DNA from: JANRLF01 sp033762815
GTDB lineage: Bacteria > Bacteroidota > Bacteroidia > Chitinophagales > CAIOSU01
Assembly: GCA_033762815.1 (NCBI GenBank)
Contig: JANRLF010000006.1
Span: 1 to 64,000, forward strand
Length of the DNA: 64,000 nt
Direction of reading: 5' to 3'
Shown: positions 16,556 to 25,041 of the stretch, piece after piece
Layout of the letters: every line of letters starts with the position of its first letter
Numbering within the stretch: position 1 is the stretch's first letter
Position numbers and translations under genes: made by a program
Notes under the pieces: generated by a model
The model's database searches: none
What the model was told of the DNA's origin: nothing
What the model saw: only the letters and a program-made list of their open reading frames with translations

Positions 16556-18157
16556 TCACAATGGCTTGGAATGCCAAGTACCTGATGCGTAATAAACCAG
16601 TTCATCGCCTGGTTGTGGATGTTTAATCGTGAGCGTGTAGGCAAGGTTTGAATCATCAGGTACTATGCTTATCTCCTTATCTTCAAAGTGTACTAGGCCC
16701 AAACTTTCTCGCCAAAACCATCTTCCCCATCCACTCAATTGAACCCTTACAGTTTGTGAATCAATAGGAACCACAATTACCGAATCAAGTGGGCTATTTA
16801 CTTGGGCTGAAGCAATATACACCACTTGGGTATGGTACGGCAATCCTTCAAGCTCCCTCCAATCGGTCCAGCGGCTGAAATCGCGGTAAACGTAAACACC
16901 TTGGGTATAGTTAGGTAGATTAAGCATGAACTTCCTCCCCGGTTTGTCAAAAATCGGGTGATGATAAGTGGCCGCTTGTATGTTGGCCGAATACTGCCAT
17001 TTTAGTACCTGTGGGTCCAGAAAATATAGGTTTGCTACAATAGCCAGTAAACTATAAACCATTACCCAGCGGATATATACTGCGCCCAAAACTAAAACAG
17101 GCAACGAGAGCATAAAGGGCGATGCGAAATAACTCAAGCGGTCATTCTCCCCATCATTCAAATAATTGAAGTACATGTTCAGTACCGGCAGCAGCAGCAA
17201 GAAACAGATGAGCATCCAAGCCATAAGGGCGGTAGCGATGGTCTTACGCCTCCTGTAAAGCCATACCAACATGCCAATGAAGCCTATCCATAAAGCACCA
17301 GCTATATAGGGTTGTAACAATAAGCTGTACACTTTATCCTTGATAGGAAAGGAAAACTTGTGTACATATAGCAGCAGCTTAGCGAAGTACTGCCAATACC
17401 TGCCCATGGTTTCTACTAGCGAAAAGTCGAGATGGCTCTCTCCATAGTGGCCTATCCAATGGCCTTTCAGCAAATACGTCGAAACAAAGTAAGCTACTAT
17501 GATAAACGCACAAGGTAAAGCGATACGCACCATCTGCTTAATGGTATTTCCCCATGACAAAGGGTGCCATAAACAACAAAATACCACCAACGCAACCGCT
17601 GGGAAAACCAATGCCACCTCAATGGTTACCAGTGCCCAGGCAAACAACAGATAATAACCCAATAACCATAGCATGGATCTTCCCTTGTCGTACTGACGAT
17701 AGATGTATAGGCCCAGCCATAAATACAGCATGCCAAAGGCATAGTGTATGGTAGCGCCCCATACCACATTCTCCGTTTGGAATGGGCTTGAAAGAAACAG
17801 TGCGCCACAGGCAATTGCCGAAAGGCCATAATAATCAATGCCCATCTTTTTGAAAACACCTTTAAAGAAGAGAGAGGCAAAACTGGCGTTGGCGGCGTGC
17901 AGCCCAGTAAACAAAAGCCACCAAGCCAATTTGTTGCTACCAAACAAGTCGTAAAAGCCATAGAAAACCAGGTTGTGGCCATAATACAAGCTGGTAAATC
18001 CAAATGAATCTTTAAATCCTGCCCAGCCTTGTTTATGAAAAACCACTAGCCCTGCCACCCAATCATCAGTAAACTGGCTGCCGTAACCATGTCGATAGGC
18101 CAACATGGCAAACAACCAAAAAACCATAAATAGACCGATTGCCTGCTTGCTGCGCAT
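16556..18157 (-). CDS. Polytopic membrane protein, GT-C glycosyltransferase-like
   Basis: This 533-residue protein has about ten to eleven hydrophobic segments and a soluble C-terminal domain of roughly 120 residues. The N-terminal part, with FTDDWVAGLVVFHKQGW after the first helix and acidic residues in that first periplasmic loop, recalls the organisation of GT-C type lipid-linked glycosyltransferases. I do not recognise a named family. It lies alone between the repetitive surface protein and the phosphatase; a role in surface glycan modification is possible but not shown. Confidence 0.6.
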   Translation of the reverse strand: MRSKQAIGLFMVFWLFAMLAYRHGYGSQFTDDWVAGLVVFHKQGWAGFKDSFGFTSLYYGHNLVFYGFYDLFGSNKLAWWLLFTGLHAANASFASLFFKGVFKKMGIDYYGLSAIACGALFLSSPFQTENVVWGATIHYAFGMLYLWLGLYIYRQYDKGRSMLWLLGYYLLFAWALVTIEVALVFPAVALVVFCCLWHPLSWGNTIKQMVRIALPCAFIIVAYFVSTYLLKGHWIGHYGESHLDFSLVETMGRYWQYFAKLLLYVHKFSFPIKDKVYSLLLQPYIAGALWIGFIGMLVWLYRRRKTIATALMAWMLICFLLLLPVLNMYFNYLNDGENDRLSYFASPFMLSLPVLVLGAVYIRWVMVYSLLAIVANLYFLDPQVLKWQYSANIQAATYHHPIFDKPGRKFMLNLPNYTQGVYVYRDFSRWTDWRELEGLPYHTQVVYIASAQVNSPLDSVIVVPIDSQTVRVQLSGWGRWFWRESLGLVHFEDKEISIVPDDSNLAYTLTIKHPQPGDELVYYASGTWHSKPL

Positions 18158-18225
18158 TCTATAGAAAAATCGAAGTTACAGAAATAAGCTAGGAGAACTA
18201 TTGCCGTAAACTTAACAGACGGCCC

Positions 18226-18256
18226 TTTGCAATCCCATAAAAGTCCAATACTTTAG
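18226..18256 (+). promoter_or_regulatory. Promoter with -33 TTTG and -7 TACTTTAG
   Basis: TTTG (18226-18229) and TACTTTAG (18249-18256) are separated by exactly 19 bp. The -7 box has one mismatch to TAnnTTTG. It lies 17 bases before the PhoD-like gene. Confidence 0.6.
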
Positions 18257-18273
18257 ATGCAAAACCACCGTAT

Positions 18274-19293
18274 ATGAAAAAGATGCTGGCTACCGCCATT
18301 TTACTGGGAACTATTGGTATTGCACAAGCCCAGCAGATAAACAGGATAGCTTTTGGGTCCTGCATCAGCCAAGATAATCCGCAGCAAATTTGGTACAATG
18401 TCGATTCGCTTAGGCCCGATGTATTTGTGTTTTTGGGCGATAACATTTATGGCGACACCAAGGACATGGCTTTGCTCAGAAAGAAATACGAAATGTTGCA
18501 AAGCAAGCCCGGCTTGCAACAGTTGAAACAGCATTCAAAGATATTGGCCGTATGGGACGACCACGACTATGGCGTAAACGATGGCGGTAAAGAGTATCCC
18601 AAGAAAGTGGAGTCAAAAGAAATATTCCTGGAGTTTTTCAATGAGCCCAAAGACAGCGAGCGCCGCAAGCACCCGGGTATTTATCATAGCGTTACGCTAG
18701 GAGAGCAGGGCAAAAGGGTACAGTTTATCCTGTTGGACAACCGCACCTTTCGCGACTCGCTGTGCAAGGTGACTACCGATGAAGATTGCTATGGCGAATA
18801 CGGCCCTTGTAAAGACACTACCAAAACCATGCTAGGCAAGGAACAATGGGAATGGCTGGAGAAAACCTTGAAAGAGCCTGCCGATATCCGCATCATTTGT
18901 ACCAGCACCCAGTTTTTGGTCGATTTCAACGGCTGGGAAGCTTGGGCCAACATGCCCCATGAAAGGAAGCGCATGATTGACCTCATCAAAAAGACCAAAG
19001 CCAATGGCGTGTTCTTTATCAGTGGCGACTTGCACTATGCCGAACTTTCACGCATGATGTTCAATACGCAATACCCCTTGTACGACCTTACCAGTAGCGG
19101 CATGACCCATGGCCATTCCTGTGCCGGCGAAAACGAGTACCGCATACATGGCGCCTACATGCAACCCAACTTTGGCCTTATTGACATTGACTGGAAAGGC
19201 AAGGACACCAAAATCACCCTGCGTATATTGAACGAAAAGGCGGATACAAAAATCACCCATGTGATTCCGCTACAGGAAATCAGCTTCAAATAA
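18274..19293 (+). CDS. PhoD-like metallophosphatase (alkaline phosphatase D family)
   Basis: This 339-residue secreted metallophosphatase has a signal peptide (MKKMLATAILLGTIGIAQAQ). Metal-binding motifs appear in family order: FGSCISQD, FLGDNIYGDT, WDDHDYGVND and SGDLHYAEL, with a later His in TSSGMTHGHS. PhoD enzymes are phosphodiesterases/monoesterases active on phospholipids or teichoic acids in the periplasm or outside the cell. This shorter Bacteroidota form lacks the N-terminal Ig-like domain of Bacillus PhoD. It ends one base before the convergent PepSY-like gene. Confidence 0.92.
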   Translation: MKKMLATAILLGTIGIAQAQQINRIAFGSCISQDNPQQIWYNVDSLRPDVFVFLGDNIYGDTKDMALLRKKYEMLQSKPGLQQLKQHSKILAVWDDHDYGVNDGGKEYPKKVESKEIFLEFFNEPKDSERRKHPGIYHSVTLGEQGKRVQFILLDNRTFRDSLCKVTTDEDCYGEYGPCKDTTKTMLGKEQWEWLEKTLKEPADIRIICTSTQFLVDFNGWEAWANMPHERKRMIDLIKKTKANGVFFISGDLHYAELSRMMFNTQYPLYDLTSSGMTHGHSCAGENEYRIHGAYMQPNFGLIDIDWKGKDTKITLRILNEKADTKITHVIPLQEISFK

Positions 19294-19818
19294 TCATTTA
19301 GGGCCCTCGGTATCTGAATCCTTCACGTTTTCCGATACCTTGTCCTTTTGCACCTCGTTGCCGTTCGCATCTACATACACGGTGAGCTTGGCCGAGCCTT
19401 TCAAGAGCTTGATGCGGTAGGTTTCCTTGTTGGTGGAAAAGTCCATTATCTTTTCGCCGCCGGTCAGTTTGTATTCCGCATACTTGGTGGCCGCCATGGT
19501 TTGTATGGCTTGGGGCAATTTAGGAGCTGGCAGGTGCGTGGTAGCCGTATTGAGTGTACCGTCTTCCTTAAAACGGGCACGGGTATGGTTGCCATCTACC
19601 TTAAACACGGCCACATAATGGGTAAAGGACACGCCTTTCTTGTTTTGGCCGCTTTTCTTTTCCCATTTTGCCACCGTAGTACCCGGAAACTGGGCCGATT
19701 GTTTGGCCTTCACCGCCTCGGGCACGCTGGCAGCCTCCACCACGGTCCATGAGCCTGATTGTGCGAAAACCGCTACTGCCAAGAAACTGAAAATAAAAGA
19801 ACACACTAAGTTTTTCAT
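19294..19818 (-). CDS. Periplasmic PepSY-like protein
   Basis: This 174-residue protein has a signal peptide ending at VAVFAQ. Two approximate alpha/beta repeats follow (VPEAVKAKQSAQFPGTTVAKWEKK and LPQAIQTMAATKYAEYKLTGGEKI). They match the putative beta-lactamase-inhibitor-like PepSY-like fold common in Bacteroidota periplasmic proteins. The C-terminus is acidic and looks unstructured. No partner is encoded nearby on this strand, and function is unknown. Confidence 0.75.
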   Translation of the reverse strand: MKNLVCSFIFSFLAVAVFAQSGSWTVVEAASVPEAVKAKQSAQFPGTTVAKWEKKSGQNKKGVSFTHYVAVFKVDGNHTRARFKEDGTLNTATTHLPAPKLPQAIQTMAATKYAEYKLTGGEKIMDFSTNKETYRIKLLKGSAKLTVYVDANGNEVQKDKVSENVKDSDTEGPK

Positions 19819-19929
19819 TTGCTATCGATTTTTTGATTGGATGGGCAATACTAGCGAAAGTTTAATCAGCCTATAACTAGGTTTCTGACGAGAGTTGGCG
19901 CAAGCAATTTTTTGATTTGCAAATGTGGG

Positions 19930-20062
19930 CTTAAGTGCTTACCATTGATAATGTGCTAGTTGATTTGAAAATTTGGTGATTTGAAAATTTGAAAATGGTT
20001 TTTTGTCTGCAATCCCCGCAATAAGCGGGGCAGGCTGCATTTGTAAATTGTAAATCGTAAAT
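19930..20062. repeat. Dispersed intergenic element with GC-rich hairpin (copy 1)
   Basis: This stretch is homologous, in reverse orientation, to 33870-33994. Shared parts are the block with CTTACCATTGATAATGTGCT (19936-19955), alternating TTGAAAATTTG tracts, the hairpin CCCCGC-AATAA-GCGGGG (20014-20030) and the AT-rich tail GTAAATTGTAAATCGTAAA. It lies in the 556-base gene-free gap 19819-20374, next to the 11-bp repeat element. No open frame or promoter of a gene was seen in the gap. Confidence 0.75.
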
Positions 20063-20149
20063 GTTTCTACTCTCTACAAATGAGGCAAAAAACAAAAAAA
20101 CACACTTTTTTTACACAAACAATTGGCAATCAAGAGAATAATAAGAATT

Positions 20150-20259
20150 GAAATACCTGCGAGATACCCGCGAACACCCCTTGAAGCACCTGCGAGATAC
20201 CCTTGAAGTACCCGCGAACACCCCTTGAAGTACCTGCGAAATACCTGCGAAACGCCTTG
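20150..20259. repeat. Degenerate 11-bp tandem repeat, 10 units (copy B)
   Basis: Exactly ten 11-bp units of consensus GARRYACCYKY fill 20150-20259, the last beginning GAAACG as in copy A. The A-rich leader begins near 20083 and contains ATTGGCAATCAAGAGA (20122-20137), matching copy A. The last four bases of the units differ between copies (CTGC, CCGC or CCTT here; TACT or CACC in copy A) but are shared within a copy, suggesting local homogenisation. Bases 20260-20374 show nothing else. Confidence 0.88.
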
Positions 20260-20374
20260 GGGGGTATCAAGGAAAACAAACTTGATTTGAAACGATATTG
20301 GCCCCAAATTGTTAAATTGAGAGATGTTTGCAATATTGCGCAACTAAATACTGGACCATTCCATCTACACGATA

Positions 20375-21652
20375 ATGAGCCTCATAGTTTTATCCATCCC
20401 CATTTTCTTTTTATTGATTGGCGTTGAATTGCTCATCGACAAGTTAAGGGGAACGCATTATTACCGCCTTAATGATGCCATTACCAACCTGAGCTGCGGC
20501 ATTGGTTCGCAAATTGTGGGCAAAGTGATTATTGGTGGGCTTACCATTGTGGGCTACCAATATTTGTACACCCATTGGCGATTCTTTGAATTTCCCTCCT
20601 TAAAGGCTGATGACCCTGTGTGGTTGGTAACCATCACTTGGCTACTGTTGTTTTTAGGGGTCGACTTCTGTTATTATTGGTTCCATCGTTTGGCGCACGA
20701 AATCAGCGTGTTATGGGGCAGCCATATTGTACACCATCAAAGTGAGGAATATAACTTAACGGTGGCCTTGAGGCAGGCATGGCTGCAAGGCGCATTTTCA
20801 TGGGTGTTTTATCTGCCATTGGCCCTGATAGGTTTTACGCCTGAAATGTTTATCACCGTAGCTGCCATCAATACCCTTTACCAGTTTTGGATTCATACCA
20901 AGTTTATCGGCAAGCTGCCCAAGCCCATCGAATATATTTTCAATACCCCTAGTCACCACCGGGTGCACCATGGGGTCAATCCAAAATATATTGACCGCAA
21001 CCATGCGGGTTCATTGATTATTTGGGACCGAATGTTTGGCACATTCCAAGAAGAAGAGGAAGAAGTGGTATATGGCATTACTACGCAAACCAATAGCTGG
21101 AACCCGCTGTGGGTGAATTTCGATTATTGGCTCGATTTGTTCAGGCTTACCGCAAGGGCAAAGGGTTTCAAGAACAAAATGAAGATGCTGTTCTTAAAGC
21201 CAGGCTGGCGCCCCGATGAGTTGGGAGGCGTACAAGTGCCCAAGGAAGTATCCACCAAAACATTTATTAAGTATGATACCGTGGTGCCTGCGGGCTTGAA
21301 CAACTACGTGCTTATCCAATATATCTTGTTGGTGATAGGCACCTCCTTGTTTCTATTAAAAGCGAATAGCCTGTTCAACTATGCTATCCAGTTGGGCATC
21401 ACCGCTTTCATTATATTGACTATCGTTAGCTTCGGGGCATTGTTGGAGGGCAAGCGCTGGGCCATGCCCATGGAACTTGGCCGTTGGTTGCTGTTTGCCA
21501 TAGGGTTGCCCTTGTTGTTCGTACATACCAACTATTGGTGGGCGGTATTGCTTGGGGCAGGGTTGTGCAGTATCCTTTCTGCTTTTTGGGTGAGCCGATA
21601 CCGCAATATTGGGATTGTGATGACAGAACAAAAGGTGATGTCAGCCGTTTAA
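20375..21652 (+). CDS. Sterol desaturase/fatty acid hydroxylase family membrane di-iron enzyme (1)
   Basis: This 425-residue integral membrane protein carries the di-iron histidine clusters of the family: HRLAH (His104/108), HIVHH (117/120/121), an isolated His174, and HHRVHH (194-199). Such enzymes hydroxylate or desaturate lipids using O2 and include the ether-lipid-cleaving alkylglycerol monooxygenases. After the catalytic core, residues from about 305 form a C-terminal block of four or so extra membrane helices that the adjacent paralogue lacks. Start ATG at 20375 places the first helix at residues 2-20. The paralogue follows after 29 bases, so both are probably one transcript. Substrate is not determined. 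Confidence 0.9.
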   Translation: MSLIVLSIPIFFLLIGVELLIDKLRGTHYYRLNDAITNLSCGIGSQIVGKVIIGGLTIVGYQYLYTHWRFFEFPSLKADDPVWLVTITWLLLFLGVDFCYYWFHRLAHEISVLWGSHIVHHQSEEYNLTVALRQAWLQGAFSWVFYLPLALIGFTPEMFITVAAINTLYQFWIHTKFIGKLPKPIEYIFNTPSHHRVHHGVNPKYIDRNHAGSLIIWDRMFGTFQEEEEEVVYGITTQTNSWNPLWVNFDYWLDLFRLTARAKGFKNKMKMLFLKPGWRPDELGGVQVPKEVSTKTFIKYDTVVPAGLNNYVLIQYILLVIGTSLFLLKANSLFNYAIQLGITAFIILTIVSFGALLEGKRWAMPMELGRWLLFAIGLPLLFVHTNYWWAVLLGAGLCSILSAFWVSRYRNIGIVMTEQKVMSAV

Positions 21653-21681
21653 TGTTCATTTTGTAATTTTACAGGCTAATT

Positions 21682-22662
21682 ATGAACGAGTTAATCACCC
21701 AAGGCGACAAGCCGGTACTGTACGCCATACCGCTTTTCTTAATTGCCATTTTCTTGGAGTTGGCAATCGACTTTTACCAGAAGCGGAAAATCTATCACGA
21801 TGCCAAGGATAGCTTGGCCAGCATCACGATGGGCATTGGCTCTTTGATTATCGGCGTGGGTGTAAAGGCTTTTTATTTCTTAATTTACTTTTGGCTGTAC
21901 AATAACCTAAATGTTTTCGGTTCGCCTGAGGCGGCGTCTGCAACCTTGGGGCCCGATAAGTGGTATGCTTGGGTGTTGCTGTTTTTTCTGGACGATTTCA
22001 GCTTTTACTGGCACCACCGCCTAAGCCATGAAGTGCGCATATTGTGGGCTGCCCATGTAAACCACCACTCCAGCGTGAACCTCAATTTTGCGGTGGCCCT
22101 TCGCCAAAGCTGGGCAGAGATATTTTATAAGTACATTTTCTGGTTATGGCTGCCTATTCTAGGTTTCCATCCGGTAATGATTCTGACCATGATGTCCATT
22201 AGCTTGGTGTACCAATTTTTGCAACATACTACCTTGGTAAAGAAATTGGGCCCCTTGGAGTGGTTTTTTAACACTCCTTCGCACCACCGCGTGCACCATG
22301 CTTCCAATATCAAATACCTTGACCGCAACCATGCAGGCATCTTGATTATTTGGGACAGGCTTTTTGGTACATTTCAAGAAGAAGATGAAGAAGCCCCTCA
22401 ATATGGCATTACGGTAAACATCCATACCTACAACCCCATCAAGATTGCCAGTCATGAGTTTGTGGCCATATGGCAGGATGTGAAAAGTGCCAAGAATTGG
22501 AAAGACAAGCTGAAGTATATCTTTTACCCGCCGGGTTGGTCGCCAGAAGGCCCTAACCGTACTGCCAAATATTTGCAGAAGCAGCTTAAGTTGGGGAAAC
22601 TTTCTACCACTACCACCCCTAGCGAAAAGGAAGTAAAATCTACAGAAGCGGCCTTATCGTGA
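21682..22662 (+). CDS. Sterol desaturase/fatty acid hydroxylase family membrane di-iron enzyme (2)
   Basis: This 326-residue paralogue of the preceding gene has the same His clusters: HHRLSH (111-116), HVNHH (125/128/129), His182 and HHRVHH (201-206). The shared YLDRNHAGILIIWDRLFGTFQEEDEE follows. It lacks the C-terminal helical extension of the first enzyme and ends in a hydrophilic Ser/Thr-rich tail. The pair probably arose by tandem duplication. The two may act on related lipids or form a heteromeric enzyme; this is inference. The downstream lipoprotein gene overlaps its stop codon by one base. Confidence 0.9.
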   Translation: MNELITQGDKPVLYAIPLFLIAIFLELAIDFYQKRKIYHDAKDSLASITMGIGSLIIGVGVKAFYFLIYFWLYNNLNVFGSPEAASATLGPDKWYAWVLLFFLDDFSFYWHHRLSHEVRILWAAHVNHHSSVNLNFAVALRQSWAEIFYKYIFWLWLPILGFHPVMILTMMSISLVYQFLQHTTLVKKLGPLEWFFNTPSHHRVHHASNIKYLDRNHAGILIIWDRLFGTFQEEDEEAPQYGITVNIHTYNPIKIASHEFVAIWQDVKSAKNWKDKLKYIFYPPGWSPEGPNRTAKYLQKQLKLGKLSTTTTPSEKEVKSTEAALS

Positions 22663-23168
22663 TGTATCGGTATTTTATTTTGTTATTCATTGTGGGCTTC
22701 TTAGCCTCTTGCAACTACCGTGAAGGGCTTTTTGAGAAAAAGGTGGACGAGCACCATGTGATTAAGGTAACTGATTACATATCGAGGACAGATGGCTTGC
22801 ACCCAAATGCAGTGTTTCAATATGCCAATAGGTACCGCACGGTTTATTTATTGGTATTGGACACCACCAAATCGGATATTCAAGGTGGATTGGACGCCTA
22901 TGCCGCTTTTGCGGTACAAAGCCTAGCCAGTGTCGACTCCAGCAAGGCGCAAATCGATACTTTAAAAGACGTTGCCGTTGTGAATGGTATGCCCGCCAGA
23001 CAGTACCACATTAAATTAATGTTAACAGGCGAAGAGACTTGGTTTGACCTGTTGGTAGTGGAAGATAAAGATAGGTTTTATCAAATATTAGGTTGGACCA
23101 TAAGTAAGCGCCGGTCTAAATATGGTAAAGATATAGAGGCGATGGTCACTTCTTTTACACCAAAGTAA
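22662..23168 (+). CDS. Putative lipoprotein co-transcribed with the desaturases
   Basis: This 168-residue protein starts at the ATG overlapping the upstream stop (TGATG); a GTG one codon earlier is less likely. A lipobox LASC follows a short hydrophobic segment (YFILLFIVGF), so the mature protein is probably lipid-anchored from Cys18. The remainder (DGLHPNAVFQYANRYRTVYLLVLD, then WFDLLVVEDKDRFYQILGWT) has the strand pattern of PsbP-like/DUF1795 domains. The tight coupling suggests a role linked to the two membrane hydroxylases, but no function is known. Confidence 0.72.
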   Translation: MYRYFILLFIVGFLASCNYREGLFEKKVDEHHVIKVTDYISRTDGLHPNAVFQYANRYRTVYLLVLDTTKSDIQGGLDAYAAFAVQSLASVDSSKAQIDTLKDVAVVNGMPARQYHIKLMLTGEETWFDLLVVEDKDRFYQILGWTISKRRSKYGKDIEAMVTSFTPK

Positions 23169-23171
23169 GTG

Positions 23172-23188
23172 TAAACACTTAGTGTTTA
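23172..23188. terminator. Short palindrome after the lipoprotein gene
   Basis: TAAACAC-TTA-GTGTTTA is a 7-bp perfect hairpin 3 bases past the stop and followed by TTTAC. It is a weak terminator candidate because the T-run is short. Confidence 0.4.
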
Positions 23189-23284
23189 TTTACAAGCATT
23201 TTCCGGATCGATATCCCTAAAAAGGGTTAAAGCCTTTTAATCCGCCAAAAAGCTATTTTAACCTAATTCGACAATCCTCCTTTC

Positions 23285-23292
23285 TAATTTTG
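23285..23292 (+). promoter_or_regulatory. Bacteroidota -7 box (TAATTTTG)
   Basis: TAATTTTG matches TAnnTTTG exactly and lies 25 bases upstream of the T9SS protein at 23318. The -33 position shows only TTTTA. Confidence 0.5.
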
Positions 23293-23317
23293 ACGCTCTA
23301 TTCAGTGGAATTGCATT

Positions 23318-24997
23318 ATGAAGAGTGTCATTATTGGCTTTGCGTTAACCCTCCATGCTGTAACATTAAGTGCGCAAATTACCGTACCAGGCATTGATGG
23401 TCAGTTGCCAGCTGGGCAAGTCAATTTGCATGAGCGCATTTCAAATGAAGGCCAAGAATCTTCCATCTTTACCATAAAATCTCCTTGGCTTAATCAGCCC
23501 CAGATTTTTTACTCGGCAGATGAATATTATAATTATCTAGAACAAGTGGTGAGTAACGACACCACACTGTTGCAAAAAACGATTCATCTAATCACTACCT
23601 TGGCCCAATTCTATAAATCGCCGTTGTTCAACAACAACTACATCATTTTTGACCATTTTCAGTACGATTCGGTTTTTGCCAAAAAGTTTTCACCCATAGG
23701 TACTTTCTGGTCGCAATACAATAGGCAATGTGTGGATTACAACACATCTGGCTTGTTAGATTTGCAGAGAGTGCTGCATTTTCCTCAGGACTCATTACGG
23801 TCTGTCGACCATTTAAACCATAGCACTGGCGAAGTTTTCGTACAAGGTGGTTGGATCAATTTTGATTTAGATCCTGATCAACCTGGGCTTTTGCAGAAAA
23901 TGCCCTCTTCCAGTAACGGTTATGCTTCTACGGCTGATTTGAAAGCAGATACTAACCTAATCAACCAACGCTATTATTGGATGGATACTAATGGTGATTC
24001 TATCGATTTGGCTGCTTCATATAGTATGCACGACTATAGAGTTTTGTTCACTAGTGCCGTACCGGGCCCATTCAAAAGACTGGCAGAGCCAATTGATTTG
24101 AAAGGTGAAATAATACTTTGCAAAAATTGTGAACTTGATTTTTCCCTCAATACACCATACGTATTGGACACTAGTAATGTGGATGGCAAAATTGCTTACC
24201 AAAAAGGCTTAGCATGGTATGATTCCCTGACTATTACTGGCCAACAACGTTATTATGATTCTATACTGTATTCCATTTCCAACTATTTCAGGATGGATTA
24301 TTCGTTGGCAACAGATGTCCTAGAAAATATGAGCATTGGGAAACCCTTGTTTTTCCGCACTAGTAAACTACCATTATGTACCTTGAGCATTCCTCCTTCA
24401 ACAGAACTACTGGAAATAGGAAAAGACGTGAAATTGCCTTTTTTGGTAACTGACATTGCCCAAGCAGGCCAAATGGTTTTAGGAGACAGCACCATTAGGG
24501 GAGAATTTGCCCCCCTATTATGGATTAAAAATAATGACAGCCTTATTCTTGGGCCTATAAATCCTTTAAGCAGGACTGATAACGAAGTCAGCTATTTCGA
24601 TAGGGGATACATATACCCCCACACCGATACTATCAAAGTGACAATGGCCTATAACCCAATGCTTATCAATATTGCAAAGGGTTTCGTGATCGATGAACTT
24701 GGAGAAAATGATACCCTTGAAATCATCAACGATTTTACCGATACTACCATCAGCAGTATAAATACTCCTTCTGCAGATGACTACTTAGCCATTGGACCAA
24801 ACCCTGTGAATGCTAGACAAACGGCAACCATATACAATGTTGGGCCAAATGCCCAGCCAGTATGGTTTGACATTAGTGGTAGGAAGATGGCAGTTACTTA
24901 CGTCATCAAAGGAAATGACATCCACTTTCAGTTGGGGGAACCTGGAATGTATATTGTGAAGATTGGCAGCAAAGTGGCTAAAATTACCGCTTTCTAG
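23318..24997 (+). CDS. T9SS-secreted protein with transglutaminase-like core
   Basis: This 559-residue protein has a signal peptide (MKSVIIGFALTLHAVTLSAQ) and a short, divergent C-terminal sorting domain (LAIGPNPVNARQTATI, ending VAKITAF). Residues about 130-190 read as a transglutaminase-like cysteine protease core: RQCVDYN (Cys138), then HSTGEVFVQGGWINFDLDP with His168 and Asp183 in the order and spacing of the Cys-His-Asp triad. I infer either an active or a degenerate papain-like enzyme acting outside the cell. The C-terminal half is beta-rich. It has its own promoter. It lies between the lipid-hydroxylase genes and the lysoplasmalogenase on the same strand. Confidence 0.7.
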   Translation: MKSVIIGFALTLHAVTLSAQITVPGIDGQLPAGQVNLHERISNEGQESSIFTIKSPWLNQPQIFYSADEYYNYLEQVVSNDTTLLQKTIHLITTLAQFYKSPLFNNNYIIFDHFQYDSVFAKKFSPIGTFWSQYNRQCVDYNTSGLLDLQRVLHFPQDSLRSVDHLNHSTGEVFVQGGWINFDLDPDQPGLLQKMPSSSNGYASTADLKADTNLINQRYYWMDTNGDSIDLAASYSMHDYRVLFTSAVPGPFKRLAEPIDLKGEIILCKNCELDFSLNTPYVLDTSNVDGKIAYQKGLAWYDSLTITGQQRYYDSILYSISNYFRMDYSLATDVLENMSIGKPLFFRTSKLPLCTLSIPPSTELLEIGKDVKLPFLVTDIAQAGQMVLGDSTIRGEFAPLLWIKNNDSLILGPINPLSRTDNEVSYFDRGYIYPHTDTIKVTMAYNPMLINIAKGFVIDELGENDTLEIINDFTDTTISSINTPSADDYLAIGPNPVNARQTATIYNVGPNAQPVWFDISGRKMAVTYVIKGNDIHFQLGEPGMYIVKIGSKVAKITAF

Positions 24998-25041
24998 TTT
25001 TAGAAGTTTTCTAACTTAGCCCTTCAACTATTCCCGAAAAA

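Noticed and set aside
20074..20343. Minus-strand open frames of 67-89 codons with an 11-residue periodic sequence
   Set aside because: They arise from the 11-bp tandem repeat, which is stop-free in every minus frame; no promoter or conserved start is visible.
19819..20374. Integration or attachment site between the two repeat families
   Set aside because: Two different repeats lie side by side, but no integrase, transposase, tRNA or flanking direct repeat supports an insertion event.
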